DNA of 64,000 nucleotides from Accumulibacter sp. (GCA_024235695.1 JACKLX010000001.1:434001-498000), one strand, 5' to 3'. Positions 48,727-58,470 are shown, counted from the first letter of the stretch. A program made the numbers and translations. Notes: a model not told the origin generated them from the letters alone.

Positions 48727-49473
48727 ATGTGGCACAAACCGCACTTGATGACGGCCGTTTCCGACCTGCTTTTTCTCGCCGCAGGCGCCGCCTTGCTGGC
48801 CGCAGCGGTGATCTGGGGAATGCCGCGCCTGCAGCTCTTGCCCTTGCGCGAGGTGCGGGTGACCACCGCCTTGCAGGAAGTTCAGCGCGCCGAGCTCGAG
48901 CAATCGCTGGACGAACTGCTGCGCGGCAGCTTTCTGACCGTCAACCTGGAGGCCCTGCGTCTGGCCCTCGAGCAATTGCCCTGGGTGCGGCGTGCCGAGG
49001 TCTGGCGCAAGTGGCCGCCGCGGATCGACGTCGAACTCGAGGAACAGCGGGCGGTGGCGCATTGGGGCGACGGCGAGCTGGTGAATACCTTCGGCGAGGT
49101 GTTTGCCGCTGTACTGCCCGACGATCGGCAGCTGCCGCGGCTCAGTGGGCCGCCAGGCACGGCGGCCGACGTGCTGCGCCATCACGAGGAGTTTGCGCAG
49201 CTGCTGAGACCGATCGACCAGCGGCTGGCACAGGTGGCGTTGTCGCCGCGGCTGGCGTGGGCGCTCGAACTGGAGGACGGAATGGTGGTTGAACTCGGCC
49301 GCGAGCAGGCAAAGGCACCGATCCGGATGCGCCTGCAACGCTTCGTCGACTACTACCCGACGCTGTCGGACACGCGCCACGGGCGGCCGCTGGCGGTGGA
49401 CATGCGGTATCCCAATGGTTTCGCGCTGCGTTTCGCGGCGAGCACGGGTCAAGAAGGCAAAGGAAAGAAATGA
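48727..49473 (+). CDS. ftsQ: cell division protein FtsQ
   Basis: A 248-residue bitopic protein: short cytoplasmic N-terminus, one helix (about 14-30), then a POTRA domain (LREVRVTTALQEVQ, about 39-108) and the FtsQ beta domain. It scaffolds FtsB/FtsL at the septum. WVRRAEVWRKWPPRIDVELEE is the typical POTRA end. The C-terminus is very basic. It overlaps ftsA by four bases. Confidence 0.95.
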   Translation: MWHKPHLMTAVSDLLFLAAGAALLAAAVIWGMPRLQLLPLREVRVTTALQEVQRAELEQSLDELLRGSFLTVNLEALRLALEQLPWVRRAEVWRKWPPRIDVELEEQRAVAHWGDGELVNTFGEVFAAVLPDDRQLPRLSGPPGTAADVLRHHEEFAQLLRPIDQRLAQVALSPRLAWALELEDGMVVELGREQAKAPIRMRLQRFVDYYPTLSDTRHGRPLAVDMRYPNGFALRFAASTGQEGKGKK

Positions 49474-50699
49474 GCAGGGATAGCAAGGATCTGATCGTCG
49501 GACTCGACATCGGCACGTCGAAGATTGTCGCGCTGGTCGCGGAGCTCACGCCGGAAGGCCGGGTGAATGTGATCGGCATGGGTTCGCAGGAATCGCGAGG
49601 GCTCAAGAAGGGCGTGGTGGTCAACATCGAGGAAACCGTCGCCACCATTTCGCGGGTTCTGCAGGAAGTCGAACTGATGGCCGACTGCAAGGTTCGCGAC
49701 GTCTACACCGGTATCGCCGGCAGCCACATCAGGAGTTTCAACTCGAACGGAATGGTCGCCATCAAGGACCGCGAGGTCACCCCGATGGACGTCGAGCGGG
49801 TGATCGAGACGGCGCGCGCGATGCCGATTCCCGCCGATCAGGAAATCCTGCACATCCTGACCCAGGAATTCATCATCGACGATCAGGACGGCATTCGCGA
49901 GCCGATCGGCATGAGCGGCTTCCGCCTCGAAGTCAAGGTGCACATCGTCACCGGCGCGGTTTCGGCGGCACAGAACATTGTCAAGTGCGTTCGCCGCTGC
50001 GGTCTGGAAGTCAACGACCTCGTGCTGCAGCCGCTGGCCTCGAGCTGCGCGGTGCTCTCCGAGGACGAAAAGGACCTCGGTATCTGCCTGATCGACATCG
50101 GCGGCGGTACCACCGACCTGGCGGTCTGGACGCAGGGCGCGATTCGCCACACCTCGGTGATCCCGATCGCCGGCGATCAGGTGACCAACGACATCGCCAT
50201 GGCCTTGCGCACGCCGACCCGTGAGGCCGAAGACATCAAGCGCCGCTTTGGCTGCGCCCTGGCCGATCTCGCCGACCCGGAAGACGCGCTCGATGTCGTC
50301 GGCGTCGATGACCGGCCATCGCGCAAGCTGTCGCGACGCGCGCTGGCCGACGTCATCCAGCCGCGCGTCGAGGAACTGTTCGAATTGATCCAGGCGGAGT
50401 TGCGCCGGTCCGGCTTCGAGGACGTGCTGTCTTCGGGCATCGTCCTCACCGGCGGCGCCTCGGTGATGCCGGGGATGATCGAACTCGGCGAGGAGATCTT
50501 CCACATGCCGGTCCGCCTGGGAATACCGAAATATCAGGGGGCGCTCGCCGACGTCGTCCAGAGCCCCCGTTTCGCCACCGCCTGCGGTCTGCTGCTCGAG
50601 GCGCAGACGCAACGGAAGCGCGGTTTGAAGGTGCGGGAAACAAGAGACGTCAAACAGGTTTTCGGGCGCATGAAGTCCTGGTTCGAGAAGAACTTCTGA
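49470..50699 (+). CDS. ftsA: cell division protein FtsA
   Basis: A 409-residue actin-fold protein that tethers FtsZ filaments to the membrane. ATP-site motifs are GLDIGTSKIVALV, CLIDIGGGTTDLAVW and LTGGASVMPGM. The C-terminal end MKSWFEKNF is the amphipathic membrane-targeting helix. Directly followed by ftsZ after 64 bases. Confidence 0.97.
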   Translation: MSRDSKDLIVGLDIGTSKIVALVAELTPEGRVNVIGMGSQESRGLKKGVVVNIEETVATISRVLQEVELMADCKVRDVYTGIAGSHIRSFNSNGMVAIKDREVTPMDVERVIETARAMPIPADQEILHILTQEFIIDDQDGIREPIGMSGFRLEVKVHIVTGAVSAAQNIVKCVRRCGLEVNDLVLQPLASSCAVLSEDEKDLGICLIDIGGGTTDLAVWTQGAIRHTSVIPIAGDQVTNDIAMALRTPTREAEDIKRRFGCALADLADPEDALDVVGVDDRPSRKLSRRALADVIQPRVEELFELIQAELRRSGFEDVLSSGIVLTGGASVMPGMIELGEEIFHMPVRLGIPKYQGALADVVQSPRFATACGLLLEAQTQRKRGLKVRETRDVKQVFGRMKSWFEKNF

Positions 50700-50763
50700 A
50701 CCCATGACGGGTGGCAATCCACAGCTTTTTTACGGCAGCAAGTCTTTTGCAGAGGAGACGACT

Positions 50764-51930
50764 ATGTTTGAAATCATCGACAGGGAAGAAAAAAATAGCG
50801 AGCGGGATACCGTGATCAAGGTCATCGGCATCGGCGGGGCTGGCGGCAACGCCGTCGACCACATGATCCGCGAGGGCGTCAATGGCGTCGATTTCATCAC
50901 CGCCAACACCGATTCGCAGGCGCTCAGCCGCAGCGTCGCCCTCGAGCGACTGCAGCTTGGCAAGACCGGCCTCGGCGCCGGCGCCAAACCGGAGGCCGGA
51001 CGTAGTGCGGCAATCGAGGAGCGCGACGCCATTGCCGCATCGCTGGCCGGCGCGCACATGGTCTTCATCACGGCCGGCATGGGCGGCGGTACCGGCACCG
51101 GCGCCGCGCCGATCGTCGCCGAGGTGGCGCGCGAGCTCGGTGTTCTCACCGTCGCCGTGGTCACCAAGCCGTTTGGCTTCGAGGGCAAGCGGCTGAAGAT
51201 CGCCGAGGCGGGTATCGCCGATCTGCAGAAACACGTCGACTCCCTGATCGTCATCCTCAACGACCGCCTTATGGACGTGCTCGGCGACGACGTGTCGATG
51301 GACGACGCCTTCAAGGCGGCCGACAACGTCCTGCGCAACGCAGTGGGAGGAATTGCCGAGATCATCAACTTCCCGGGCCTGGTCAACGTCGACTTCGAAG
51401 ACGTGCGCACGGTGATGGGCGAGATGGGCATGGCGATGATGGGCTCGGCCAACGCCTCCGGCGTCGACCGGGCGAGGATTGCCGCCGAGCGGGCGGTGGC
51501 GTCGCCGCTGCTCGAAGGCGTCAACCTTTCGGGCGCCAAGGGCGTGCTGGTCAATATCACCGCCACGCGTTCGCTGAAGATGAAGGAAGTGAACGAGGTG
51601 ATGAACACCGTCCGCGCCTTTGCCGCGGATGATGCGCACATCATCTTCGGTGCGGTCTATGACGAGAGTATCGGCGAGGAGATTCGCGTGACGGTGGTGG
51701 CGACCGGCCTTGGCCAGGCGCAGGCCAAGCGGCAGAGTTTCGAGGTGATCAATACGGCCCAGGCGACCGGTACGCACGGCCCGCTGGCGAACCAGGGAAT
51801 CGATTACTCCACCCTCGACCAGACTCCGGCGGTGTTCCGCAAGGGACGCAGTGCCACCGTCGAAGCGTTGGCCAACAGCGGTGTCGATCGCTGGGATATT
51901 CCGGCGTTTCTCAGGAAACAGGCCGACTGA
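50764..51930 (+). CDS. ftsZ: cell division protein FtsZ
   Basis: A 388-residue tubulin-like GTPase. IGIGGAGGNAVDHM, the G-box GGGTGTG (107-113) and the synergy loop NVDFEDVRTVM are intact. After a linker of about 50 residues the conserved C-terminal peptide WDIPAFLRKQAD recruits FtsA and other partners. ATG 50764 follows AGAGGAGA; an earlier methionine in the ftsA-ftsZ gap is not conserved. Confidence 0.98.
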   Translation: MFEIIDREEKNSERDTVIKVIGIGGAGGNAVDHMIREGVNGVDFITANTDSQALSRSVALERLQLGKTGLGAGAKPEAGRSAAIEERDAIAASLAGAHMVFITAGMGGGTGTGAAPIVAEVARELGVLTVAVVTKPFGFEGKRLKIAEAGIADLQKHVDSLIVILNDRLMDVLGDDVSMDDAFKAADNVLRNAVGGIAEIINFPGLVNVDFEDVRTVMGEMGMAMMGSANASGVDRARIAAERAVASPLLEGVNLSGAKGVLVNITATRSLKMKEVNEVMNTVRAFAADDAHIIFGAVYDESIGEEIRVTVVATGLGQAQAKRQSFEVINTAQATGTHGPLANQGIDYSTLDQTPAVFRKGRSATVEALANSGVDRWDIPAFLRKQAD

Positions 51931-51965
51931 GCCTGGCTGGCGTCTTCTCTGCAGGAACAGGCGAG

Positions 51966-51994
51966 TTCCGGCGCGGCTCCGGCCGTGCTAGAAT
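51966..51994 (+). promoter_or_regulatory. candidate lpxC promoter
   Basis: TTCCGG (51966-51971) and TAGAAT (51989-51994) are 17 bases apart, with the -10 box 27 bases before the lpxC ATG. The -10 is good, the -35 moderate. Confidence 0.4.
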
Positions 51995-52021
51995 TCGTCG
52001 GTTCCACCGTTTACAAAGCTC

Positions 52022-52951
52022 ATGTTAAAGCAACGAACACTCAAGTCGGTGATCCGCGCCGCCGGCGTCGGCCTCCATTCGGGCATCAAGGTGAACATCA
52101 GCCTGCGCCCGGCCGCCCCCGCCACCGGCATCGTCTTTCGACGCACCGATCTCGAGCCGGTGGTCGACCTGCCGGCATCGGCCTTGCTCATCGGCGATAC
52201 CCGGATGTGCTCCTGCCTCGAGCGCGACGGTGTCAAGGTCGGCACCATCGAGCACCTGATGTCGGCGTTTGCCGGCCTTGGAATCGACAACGCCTTTGTC
52301 GACCTCGATGCCGCCGAGCTGCCGATCCTCGACGGTTCGGCAGCGCCTTTCGTGTTCCTGATCCAGTCGGCCGGAATCGAGGAACAACCGGTGGCCAAGA
52401 AGTTCATCCGCCTCAAGCGGCCGGTCGAGGTTCGCGAGAGCGACCAGGGCGGCGACAAATGGGCGCGTTTCGAGCCTTACGACGGCTATCGCCTGAGCTT
52501 CTCGATCGGCTTCAACCATCCGGCGATCGACCGCACCGGTCAGTCGGTGACGATCGATTTTGCCGAGAACTCATACGTTCGCGAAGTGGCGCGGGCGCGT
52601 ACCTTCGGCTTCATGCAGGAAGTCGAATGGTTGCGCGAGAACGGTCTTGCCCAGGGTGGCGGTCTGGAGAACGCCGTGGTGCTCGACGAATACCGGGTAC
52701 TCAATGCCGAGGGTCTGCGCTACAGCGACGAGTTCGTCAAGCACAAGGTGCTCGACGCCATCGGTGACCTGTATCTGCTCGGCCACCCGCTGCTGGCATC
52801 CTTCGCCGCCCACAAGTCCGGGCACGCACTGAACAATGCCCTGGCCCGCAAACTGCTGGCCAGCCCCGACGCCTGGGAATACGTCAGTTTCGAAGACCGG
52901 GAACTGGCGCCACAGTCGCTTTCTCGCTGGTTGACCCTGCCGGCGGTCTGA
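52022..52951 (+). CDS. lpxC: UDP-3-O-acyl-GlcNAc deacetylase
   Basis: A 309-residue zinc enzyme, the committed step of lipid A synthesis. Zinc ligands are H78 in GTIEHLMSA and the pair in [10 protein letters not shown]; the catalytic histidine lies in AHKSGHALN. LpxC at the end of the dcw cluster is usual in Gram-negative bacteria, so the cell has lipopolysaccharide. Confidence 0.97.
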   Translation: MLKQRTLKSVIRAAGVGLHSGIKVNISLRPAAPATGIVFRRTDLEPVVDLPASALLIGDTRMCSCLERDGVKVGTIEHLMSAFAGLGIDNAFVDLDAAELPILDGSAAPFVFLIQSAGIEEQPVAKKFIRLKRPVEVRESDQGGDKWARFEPYDGYRLSFSIGFNHPAIDRTGQSVTIDFAENSYVREVARARTFGFMQEVEWLRENGLAQGGGLENAVVLDEYRVLNAEGLRYSDEFVKHKVLDAIGDLYLLGHPLLASFAAHKSGHALNNALARKLLASPDAWEYVSFEDRELAPQSLSRWLTLPAV

Positions 52952-52955
52952 GCGG

Positions 52956-53144
52956 ATGTGGTTGCTGCGCCTGCTGGCGGTACTGACGGTGATTACCGTC
53001 GCCGTCGGCGTCGTGGTTTTCCTGTTCACCAAGGACCCGCGCTACCTGCATTTTTCCTGGCGCGTCTTCCGCTATGCGCTGGTCGTCGCGCTGCTGGTCT
53101 TCGCGCTGCTGATCCTCGAGCGGGTCGCCGTCATTCCCGTCTAG
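52956..53144 (+). CDS. small two-helix membrane protein of unknown function
   Basis: A 62-residue protein starting four bases after the lpxC stop. Two hydrophobic helices (about 2-23 and 38-58) flank a short polar turn (TKDPRYLHFSWR). No domain is recognised. Its 3' end overlaps the convergent dciA gene by 14 bases. The close spacing suggests it is translated with lpxC. Confidence 0.65.
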   Translation: MWLLRLLAVLTVITVAVGVVVFLFTKDPRYLHFSWRVFRYALVVALLVFALLILERVAVIPV

Positions 53145-53565
53145 CCGCGCGTGCCAGCAAGTTCTCGAGGGCGTCACGCAAGGGCGACGCCGGCAGCGAG
53201 TCACGCAGCGCCGTCAGCCGCTCGCCGGTCGCGACGCTGAGCGGCTTCGGCGCCGGTTTCGGCGCCGCTGGGCGACGGTCGCGCGCTTGCACTTTGACCT
53301 GAACGCCCCTACACTCTACTCCCCGTTTCAAGAACTCGTCGATCAGCGTCGGCGCCAGCTGGCGTAGCTTGGTCGCGACCGCGCCGCTACTGGCGTGGAT
53401 AAGTATCATCCCCGACTTGTAATTGGCCAAGGCACTCGCCTGGCCGAGATGTGGCGGTGCGATCTGCTGGTAGAGAGCGGCCAGCTTGCCGAGCAGTTTC
53501 GCGTGCGCCAGGACCTTGCCGGTGCCTTCGGCTGCTTCAAGCAAGTTCTGCAGTGAGTCGGCCAT
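53131..53565 (-). CDS. DciA-like DUF721 protein
   Basis: A 144-residue protein with a DUF721 domain at about residues 10-95 (LHLGQ-like PPHLGQASALANYKSG and LIHASSGAVATKLRQLAP) and a basic tail. DciA proteins help load the replicative helicase in bacteria without DnaC; whether this copy does so is inferred. The tail after residue 95 is proline- and lysine-rich and probably disordered. Its ATG lies 25 bases from that of the divergent M23 gene. Confidence 0.82.
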   Translation of the reverse strand: MADSLQNLLEAAEGTGKVLAHAKLLGKLAALYQQIAPPHLGQASALANYKSGMILIHASSGAVATKLRQLAPTLIDEFLKRGVECRGVQVKVQARDRRPAAPKPAPKPLSVATGERLTALRDSLPASPLRDALENLLARAARRE

Positions 53566-53590
53566 CGCGGGTTTCAGGGAGAGGCAATCG

Positions 53591-54541
53591 ATGCATCTTA
53601 TTCTCGTCTCGAATCGTCTGGCAACCGCCAAGACGCTGACCGTCACGCCACGTCTGGTGAGTTTCGTGGTGCTCGGCTTTCTGATTCTGGTGGTTTCGAC
53701 CTCATGGTTCTTTTCTTCGCTGCTTGGCTCGCGCCTGCGGCCTGCGGAGCCCGAAAGCGCTGCCGCGGCATTGACCATGCCGCATGCACAAGCCTCGGGT
53801 GCGCAGGACTTTGCGCGCGGCAGCCTGAACGCCATGGCAGCGAAACTCGGCGAGCTGCAGGCGCAGATCATGCGCCTTGATTCGCTCGGTGAGCGCCTGA
53901 CGGGTCTGGTCGGCATCCCCGCGCCGGACAAGGCGAACGGCAAGCCCGGCAGCAAGGGCGGTCAGGGCGGGCCGCTGATTCTCGACCTGACCTCCTCGTC
54001 GCTGTCGGAGCACGAGCTGCAACGTGCGCTTGAGCAGCTGGAAGGCGTCCTTGAACAAAAGAGCGACAGCCTGACCGCGCTCGAGTCGCAACTGCTCGAG
54101 AAGCGCATCCAGAGCAGCTTGTTGCCGACCCTGTCGCCAATCGACGGACGCATCGGCTCGGGTTTTGGCAGTCGCTCCGATCCGATTGCCGGCGTCCGGG
54201 CGCGGCACGAGGGGATCGACTTCGTCGCCGACCCCGGCACGCCGGTCGTCGCTTCGGCCGGCGGCGTCGTGGTCAGCGCTGAATTCCACGCCGAGTACGG
54301 CAGACTGATCGAGATCGACCACGGCAACGAGTTCTCGTCACGCTATGCCCATCTGACACGCATGGATGTCGAGCCGGGCCAGATCGTCAGGCGCGGCGAG
54401 CAGATAGGTACCAGCGGCAACAGCGGCCGCTCGACCGGGCCACATCTGCACTTCGAGGTGCGCTTCAAGGGCGTCGCGCAGAACCCCGGGCGTTTCCTGC
54501 GTCAGGACACCTTGCTGGCGGCCAGGCAAAAGGGCTCCTGA
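53591..54541 (+). CDS. M23-family (LytM) peptidoglycan endopeptidase, membrane-anchored
   Basis: A 316-residue protein. One membrane helix at about 22-42, then a coiled-coil region (about 75-175) and a C-terminal M23 domain with the zinc motifs HEGIDFVAD and HLHFEVRF, plus SRYAHLTRM. All metal-binding residues are kept, so it may be an active DD-endopeptidase rather than an EnvC-type activator. Next to dciA and the dcw cluster it may act at division. ATG follows AGGGAGAGG. Confidence 0.9.
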   Translation: MHLILVSNRLATAKTLTVTPRLVSFVVLGFLILVVSTSWFFSSLLGSRLRPAEPESAAAALTMPHAQASGAQDFARGSLNAMAAKLGELQAQIMRLDSLGERLTGLVGIPAPDKANGKPGSKGGQGGPLILDLTSSSLSEHELQRALEQLEGVLEQKSDSLTALESQLLEKRIQSSLLPTLSPIDGRIGSGFGSRSDPIAGVRARHEGIDFVADPGTPVVASAGGVVVSAEFHAEYGRLIEIDHGNEFSSRYAHLTRMDVEPGQIVRRGEQIGTSGNSGRSTGPHLHFEVRFKGVAQNPGRFLRQDTLLAARQKGS

Positions 54542-54604
54542 CCGGGCCTTGCGCCGCCCGGCCAGCCGAGCGACGCCGCGAGCGCGTGCCTGGCAGGACG
54601 GCGT

Positions 54605-55120
54605 CTACCGCCGACAGCGCTCGTAGACCACGAAATCGAAGGCCGGAAGATGGCCATCAGCCCTGCCGCCGGCAGGTCGGGAATCGCCGGCGCGGCGCGA
54701 CACCTCGCGCCATTCGCCAGGCGCCAGCGCGGGAAAGAAGCTGTCGCCGGGGCAGTCGTCGGCGACTTCGGTCAGATAGAGCCGCTGCGCCAGCGGCAGT
54801 GTCTGCCGATAGAGATCGGCGCCACCGATGACAAAGACCTCGCTGCCCTCGCCGGCGAGGGTGATCGCCTCGTCAATTGAACTGGCCAGCGTTGCGCCGT
54901 TCGGCCGGTAGGCCGGGTCACGGCTGACGACGATGTTTCGGCGCCCGGGCAAGGGTCGAAACGCGGTCGGCAGCGACTCCCAGGTCTTCCTGCCCATGAT
55001 CACTGTCTTGCCGCGAGTCGTTTCGCGGAAGTGCCGCATGTCGTCCGGCAGCTGCCAGAGCAGCTGTTGGCCTTTGCCGATGGCTCGATTCCTGGCCAGC
55101 GCCGCGATCAGCGAAATCAT
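54605..55120 (-). CDS. folA: dihydrofolate reductase
   Basis: A 171-residue enzyme reducing dihydrofolate to tetrahydrofolate with NADPH. The catalytic acid is D27 in LWQLPDDMRHF, and VIMGRKTWESLP, PGRRNIVVSRD and VFVIGGADLY are clear. It lies 96 bases downstream of thyA on the same strand, the usual functional pair. Confidence 0.96.
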   Translation of the reverse strand: MISLIAALARNRAIGKGQQLLWQLPDDMRHFRETTRGKTVIMGRKTWESLPTAFRPLPGRRNIVVSRDPAYRPNGATLASSIDEAITLAGEGSEVFVIGGADLYRQTLPLAQRLYLTEVADDCPGDSFFPALAPGEWREVSRRAGDSRPAGGRADGHLPAFDFVVYERCRR

Positions 55121-55216
55121 TCCGCGATCGGCCAGGCTTGGCTGGCTCGGGTTGGCGATGCTGCCAGTCGGTCGCTGCCTGCCTGCGCCAGCGGTCTGCT
55201 CTCGCGGATCTTTGGC

Positions 55217-56038
55217 CTAGACGGCGATCGGCGCGACGATGTGCGGGTGCGGATCATAGCCTTCGAGGCTGAAGTCGTGAAAGCGGAACGCGAACAGATC
55301 GTCGACCGCCGCGGTGAGGCGCATGCGTGGCAAGGGGCGGGGTTCGCGGGTCAGCTGCAGACGTGCCTGGTCAAAGTGATTGCTGTAGAGGTGCGCATCA
55401 CCGAGGGTGTGCACGAAGTCGCCCGGCTGGAAGTCGCAAACCTGTGCCAGCATCAGGGTCAGCAAGGCGTACGACGCGATGTTGAAGGGGATGCCGAGAA
55501 AGATGTCGGCGCTGCGCTGGTAGAGCTGGCACGATAGCCGTCGGCGGCGGTCGGCCGCGCCCGGCTCCGGCGCGGCGACGTAGAACTGGAACAGGGCGTG
55601 GCAGGGCGGCAAGGCCATGCGGTCCACGTCGGCGGGATTCCAGGCGCTTACCAGATGGCGGCGTGAGTCCGGGTTGTTCTTCAAACCGTGCACCAGCTGC
55701 GCGATCTGGTCGATCTCTCGCCCGTCCGCCGTTTGCCAGTGCCGCCACTGGTGCCCGTAGACCGGGCCCAGGTCGCCGTTCGCGTCGGCCCACTCGTCCC
55801 AGATGCGAACGCCGTTTTCGCGCAGGTAACCGATGTTGGTGTCGCCCTGCAGGAACCACAGCAGCTCGTGGATGATCGACCGCAGGTGCATCTTCTTGGT
55901 GGTCAGCAGCGGGAAGCCGGCGCCGAGGTCGAAACGCATCTGCCAGCCGAAAACCGAGCGGGTGCCAGTGCCCGTGCGGTCGGCCTTGGCGTTGCCGTGT
56001 TCGAGGACATGGCGCATCAAGTGGAGATACTGCTGCAT
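55217..56038 (-). CDS. thyA: thymidylate synthase
   Basis: A 273-residue enzyme that methylates dUMP with methylene-THF. Catalytic cysteine C146 in [27 protein letters not shown] and HLYSNHFDQ. Relative to E. coli ThyA there is an insertion of about ten residues ([11 protein letters not shown]) in the loop after QFYVA. A longer upstream frame is not conserved; ATG 56038 matches the family N-terminus. Confidence 0.96.
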   Translation of the reverse strand: MQQYLHLMRHVLEHGNAKADRTGTGTRSVFGWQMRFDLGAGFPLLTTKKMHLRSIIHELLWFLQGDTNIGYLRENGVRIWDEWADANGDLGPVYGHQWRHWQTADGREIDQIAQLVHGLKNNPDSRRHLVSAWNPADVDRMALPPCHALFQFYVAAPEPGAADRRRRLSCQLYQRSADIFLGIPFNIASYALLTLMLAQVCDFQPGDFVHTLGDAHLYSNHFDQARLQLTREPRPLPRMRLTAAVDDLFAFRFHDFSLEGYDPHPHIVAPIAV

Positions 56039-56208
56039 GCTTTTGGCCTGTCGATCAGTCAGGGCGAATTGTAGAGTCAAACCGGCGTGACCGGTCGCCG
56101 ATCCTCGCCGCCTTGCCAGGCTCGGCGTCATTCGGTCGAAAGTCGACCGCGCAGTGGTTTACAATCGCTAGTCTGTACCCGCCGCTTCCTGACGAGGTTT
56201 GGCTTCCC

Positions 56209-57744
56209 ATGATCCTGAATCTGTTCGCGCAACGCCCCGATCATCCGCTCGCCGACGCAAAGGAGTTGAAGCGGATTCTTGCCGATCTGCACGTCGACAA
56301 GGCGGCCAAGGCGGTGGACGAGCTGCGTGGCTGGTTCGAGACGCTGCGGCACGCCGAGCACTTCCGGCTTGACCATTTCTTTGACGTGCTCCGCCAGCTC
56401 GACGAGGCGGCGCAACCGCATTTGCGGAATCTCGTGCGCGACTACCTGCAGTCACCGCGTCTCTCGAAGCTCGAAGAGGAACGCCAGTGGGCGCGAAGTT
56501 ACGGCTATTGGGACGACGTCGCGGCGCTCTACGACAGCTGCGTAGAGCGCGCACGCCTCGACCCCAAGAGCAAGGGCAGCGACGCCTTCAAGGCGTCGCT
56601 GCCGCTCGCCGTCGTCCGTTCGCAGGCGGCGCGCTGCATACAGCTCAAGTGGCTGGCGTACCGCTACGCGACCGCTGCCGAAGACCTCTGGAAGTTCCTG
56701 GGGAGCGGCTACATGGCCGCCGAGGCGGCGGCCAGCGCCCAGAAACCGGTGCCGCTCTATCCGGCCCAGCGGGGGCTGGCCAGTGTCGCGCAGCAATACC
56801 TGCACGCGGTGGTCTTCGCCACCTCGTCGATGGACAGCCTGACGCCGCTGCAGATCGAGTTGGCCGACCGCCTGATCGCCCATTTCCTGCCCTATTTCGT
56901 GATCTCGCCGGATTGCCGTCCCGATAGCGTGTACTGGGTCGACGCGGTCACTGGCTCGCTGCCACTGCGCCTGGCCCGTCACCCTGGCCCGGCGCGGCCC
57001 GGCCTGCGCTTTTTTTCACCGGGGACGGCGCCGCAGGCGCTCGACGACCTGATCCATCTGGTCGAGCGCGGCGAGACGCCAGCCGACCTCAATCTTGGTG
57101 GCGGCTATCCGCCGAAGGTGTTGCTGCCGGTGTTGCGGCATCTGCGCGTCTATTGGGCCTGGCAGCCGCCGCAGCGGCAGCATCGAAGGCATCCGGTCAA
57201 GACGCGCATGCTCGTCCTGCGTGGTTTTGACGAGAGCTATACGGTCTTCTCGGGTGCTCGGCAGTCGCCGGCGCAGGCGCCGGGGAGCGAAAGCTGGCTG
57301 GTCGAGAACATCAGCCTCGGTGGCTTTCATGCCGTTCTCGATGACGCGCCGGGCGAGCGCGTCAAGCTCGGCGCCTTGCTCTGCGCGCAGCCAGAGGGCG
57401 GCGATAACTGGCTGTTGGGCGTGGCCAGGCGTTTCAACAGGCTCGGCGGTCAACGCGCCAGCCTCGGTGTCCAGGTGCTGTCGCGCAACGCGCTGAGCAT
57501 CGAGCTGCGCCCGCGTCGAAGCGGCTTCTCGGCGGCGATCGCCATCCCGGCGATCTGGTTGCGTGACGGTGGCGACGCCGGCGTCGAGCGCATCCTGCTG
57601 CCGATCGGTGGTTTCAATGTCCGCGAAGCGGTCGAGTTCCAGCACCAGAACCGGCTGCTTTCGCTGACTCCGGTCGAGCTGGTGGAGACCGGCAGCGACT
57701 ACGAGATTGGCCGCTTTCACAGCCAGTCGCCGCTTACCGTGTAA
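56209..57744 (+). CDS. PilZ-like cyclic-di-GMP-binding protein with long N-terminal domain
   Basis: A 511-residue soluble protein. The first 330 residues are mostly helical and unfamiliar. The C-terminal part has RRHPVKTR (about 325) and ENISLGGFHAV (about 365), which fit the RxxxR and (D/N)xSxxG motifs of PilZ domains. The region from about 420 on may be a second beta domain. It could thus be a receptor for the second messenger made by the GGDEF/EAL protein at 10576. The PilZ call is by eye and moderately sure; the rest is unknown. Confidence 0.68.
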   Translation: MILNLFAQRPDHPLADAKELKRILADLHVDKAAKAVDELRGWFETLRHAEHFRLDHFFDVLRQLDEAAQPHLRNLVRDYLQSPRLSKLEEERQWARSYGYWDDVAALYDSCVERARLDPKSKGSDAFKASLPLAVVRSQAARCIQLKWLAYRYATAAEDLWKFLGSGYMAAEAAASAQKPVPLYPAQRGLASVAQQYLHAVVFATSSMDSLTPLQIELADRLIAHFLPYFVISPDCRPDSVYWVDAVTGSLPLRLARHPGPARPGLRFFSPGTAPQALDDLIHLVERGETPADLNLGGGYPPKVLLPVLRHLRVYWAWQPPQRQHRRHPVKTRMLVLRGFDESYTVFSGARQSPAQAPGSESWLVENISLGGFHAVLDDAPGERVKLGALLCAQPEGGDNWLLGVARRFNRLGGQRASLGVQVLSRNALSIELRPRRSGFSAAIAIPAIWLRDGGDAGVERILLPIGGFNVREAVEFQHQNRLLSLTPVELVETGSDYEIGRFHSQSPLTV

Positions 57745-57873
57745 GGCGCGTCTCCGAGTCGCGAATCGCCCCGTTCCCCGGCGCGCGCGGTCCTGGAATG
57801 AGCGAGGCGTTCATGACCTGCATGAGCGGGGGCTGGTCTCGACGGTTGCTGACCGTTTGACGACAACCGCCAG

Positions 57874-58470
57874 TCAGGCCGAGGCCGCAGGCCGGCGTGC
57901 CGATTTCGGTCGGAAGGCGTCGACCACCTGCTCGACGGTTTCGACGTAGGGCCCGCCGAGGAGGTCCAGGCAGTACGGGACGGCCGCGAAAATACCGTTG
58001 ACCCGCAGCGAGCCGTCGGCGTCCCTGACACCTTCCAGCGTCTCTCTGATCGACTTCGGTTGTCCTGGCAGATTGAGGATCAGGGCCTTGCCACGAATCA
58101 CGCCGACTTGCCGGGAGAGGATCGCCGTCGGCACGAAGTTCAGGCTGATCCGGCGCATTTCCTCGCCGAAACCGGGCATCAGCCGGTCAGCGATGGCCAG
58201 CGTCGCTTCCGGCGTGACGTCGCGCGGTGCCGGGCCGGTGCCGCCGGTGGTCAGGACCAGGTTGCAGCCGAGCTCGTCTACCAGTTCGATCAGCGTTCGT
58301 TCGATCGACGCCTGGTCGTCGGCGATCAGGCGAGTCACGGTTCGCCACGGGCTGCTCAGCGCCCTGCCAAACCACTCCTCGAGAGCCGGGATGCCCAGGT
58401 CTTCGTAGACCCCGTGCGAGGCGCGGTCGCTGATCGACAGCAGTCCGACCAGCAGCTGGTTATCGTTCAT
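57874..58470 (-). CDS. mog: molybdopterin adenylyltransferase
   Basis: A 198-residue MogA-type enzyme that adenylates molybdopterin before molybdenum insertion. Signature motifs are SISDRASHGVYED and LTTGGTGPAPRDVTPEAT. It overlaps the darP end by 11 bases and starts at ATG 58470 or, less likely, 58479. No other Moa/Moe gene is in the window. Confidence 0.94.
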   Translation of the reverse strand: MNDNQLLVGLLSISDRASHGVYEDLGIPALEEWFGRALSSPWRTVTRLIADDQASIERTLIELVDELGCNLVLTTGGTGPAPRDVTPEATLAIADRLMPGFGEEMRRISLNFVPTAILSRQVGVIRGKALILNLPGQPKSIRETLEGVRDADGSLRVNGIFAAVPYCLDLLGGPYVETVEQVVDAFRPKSARRPAASA

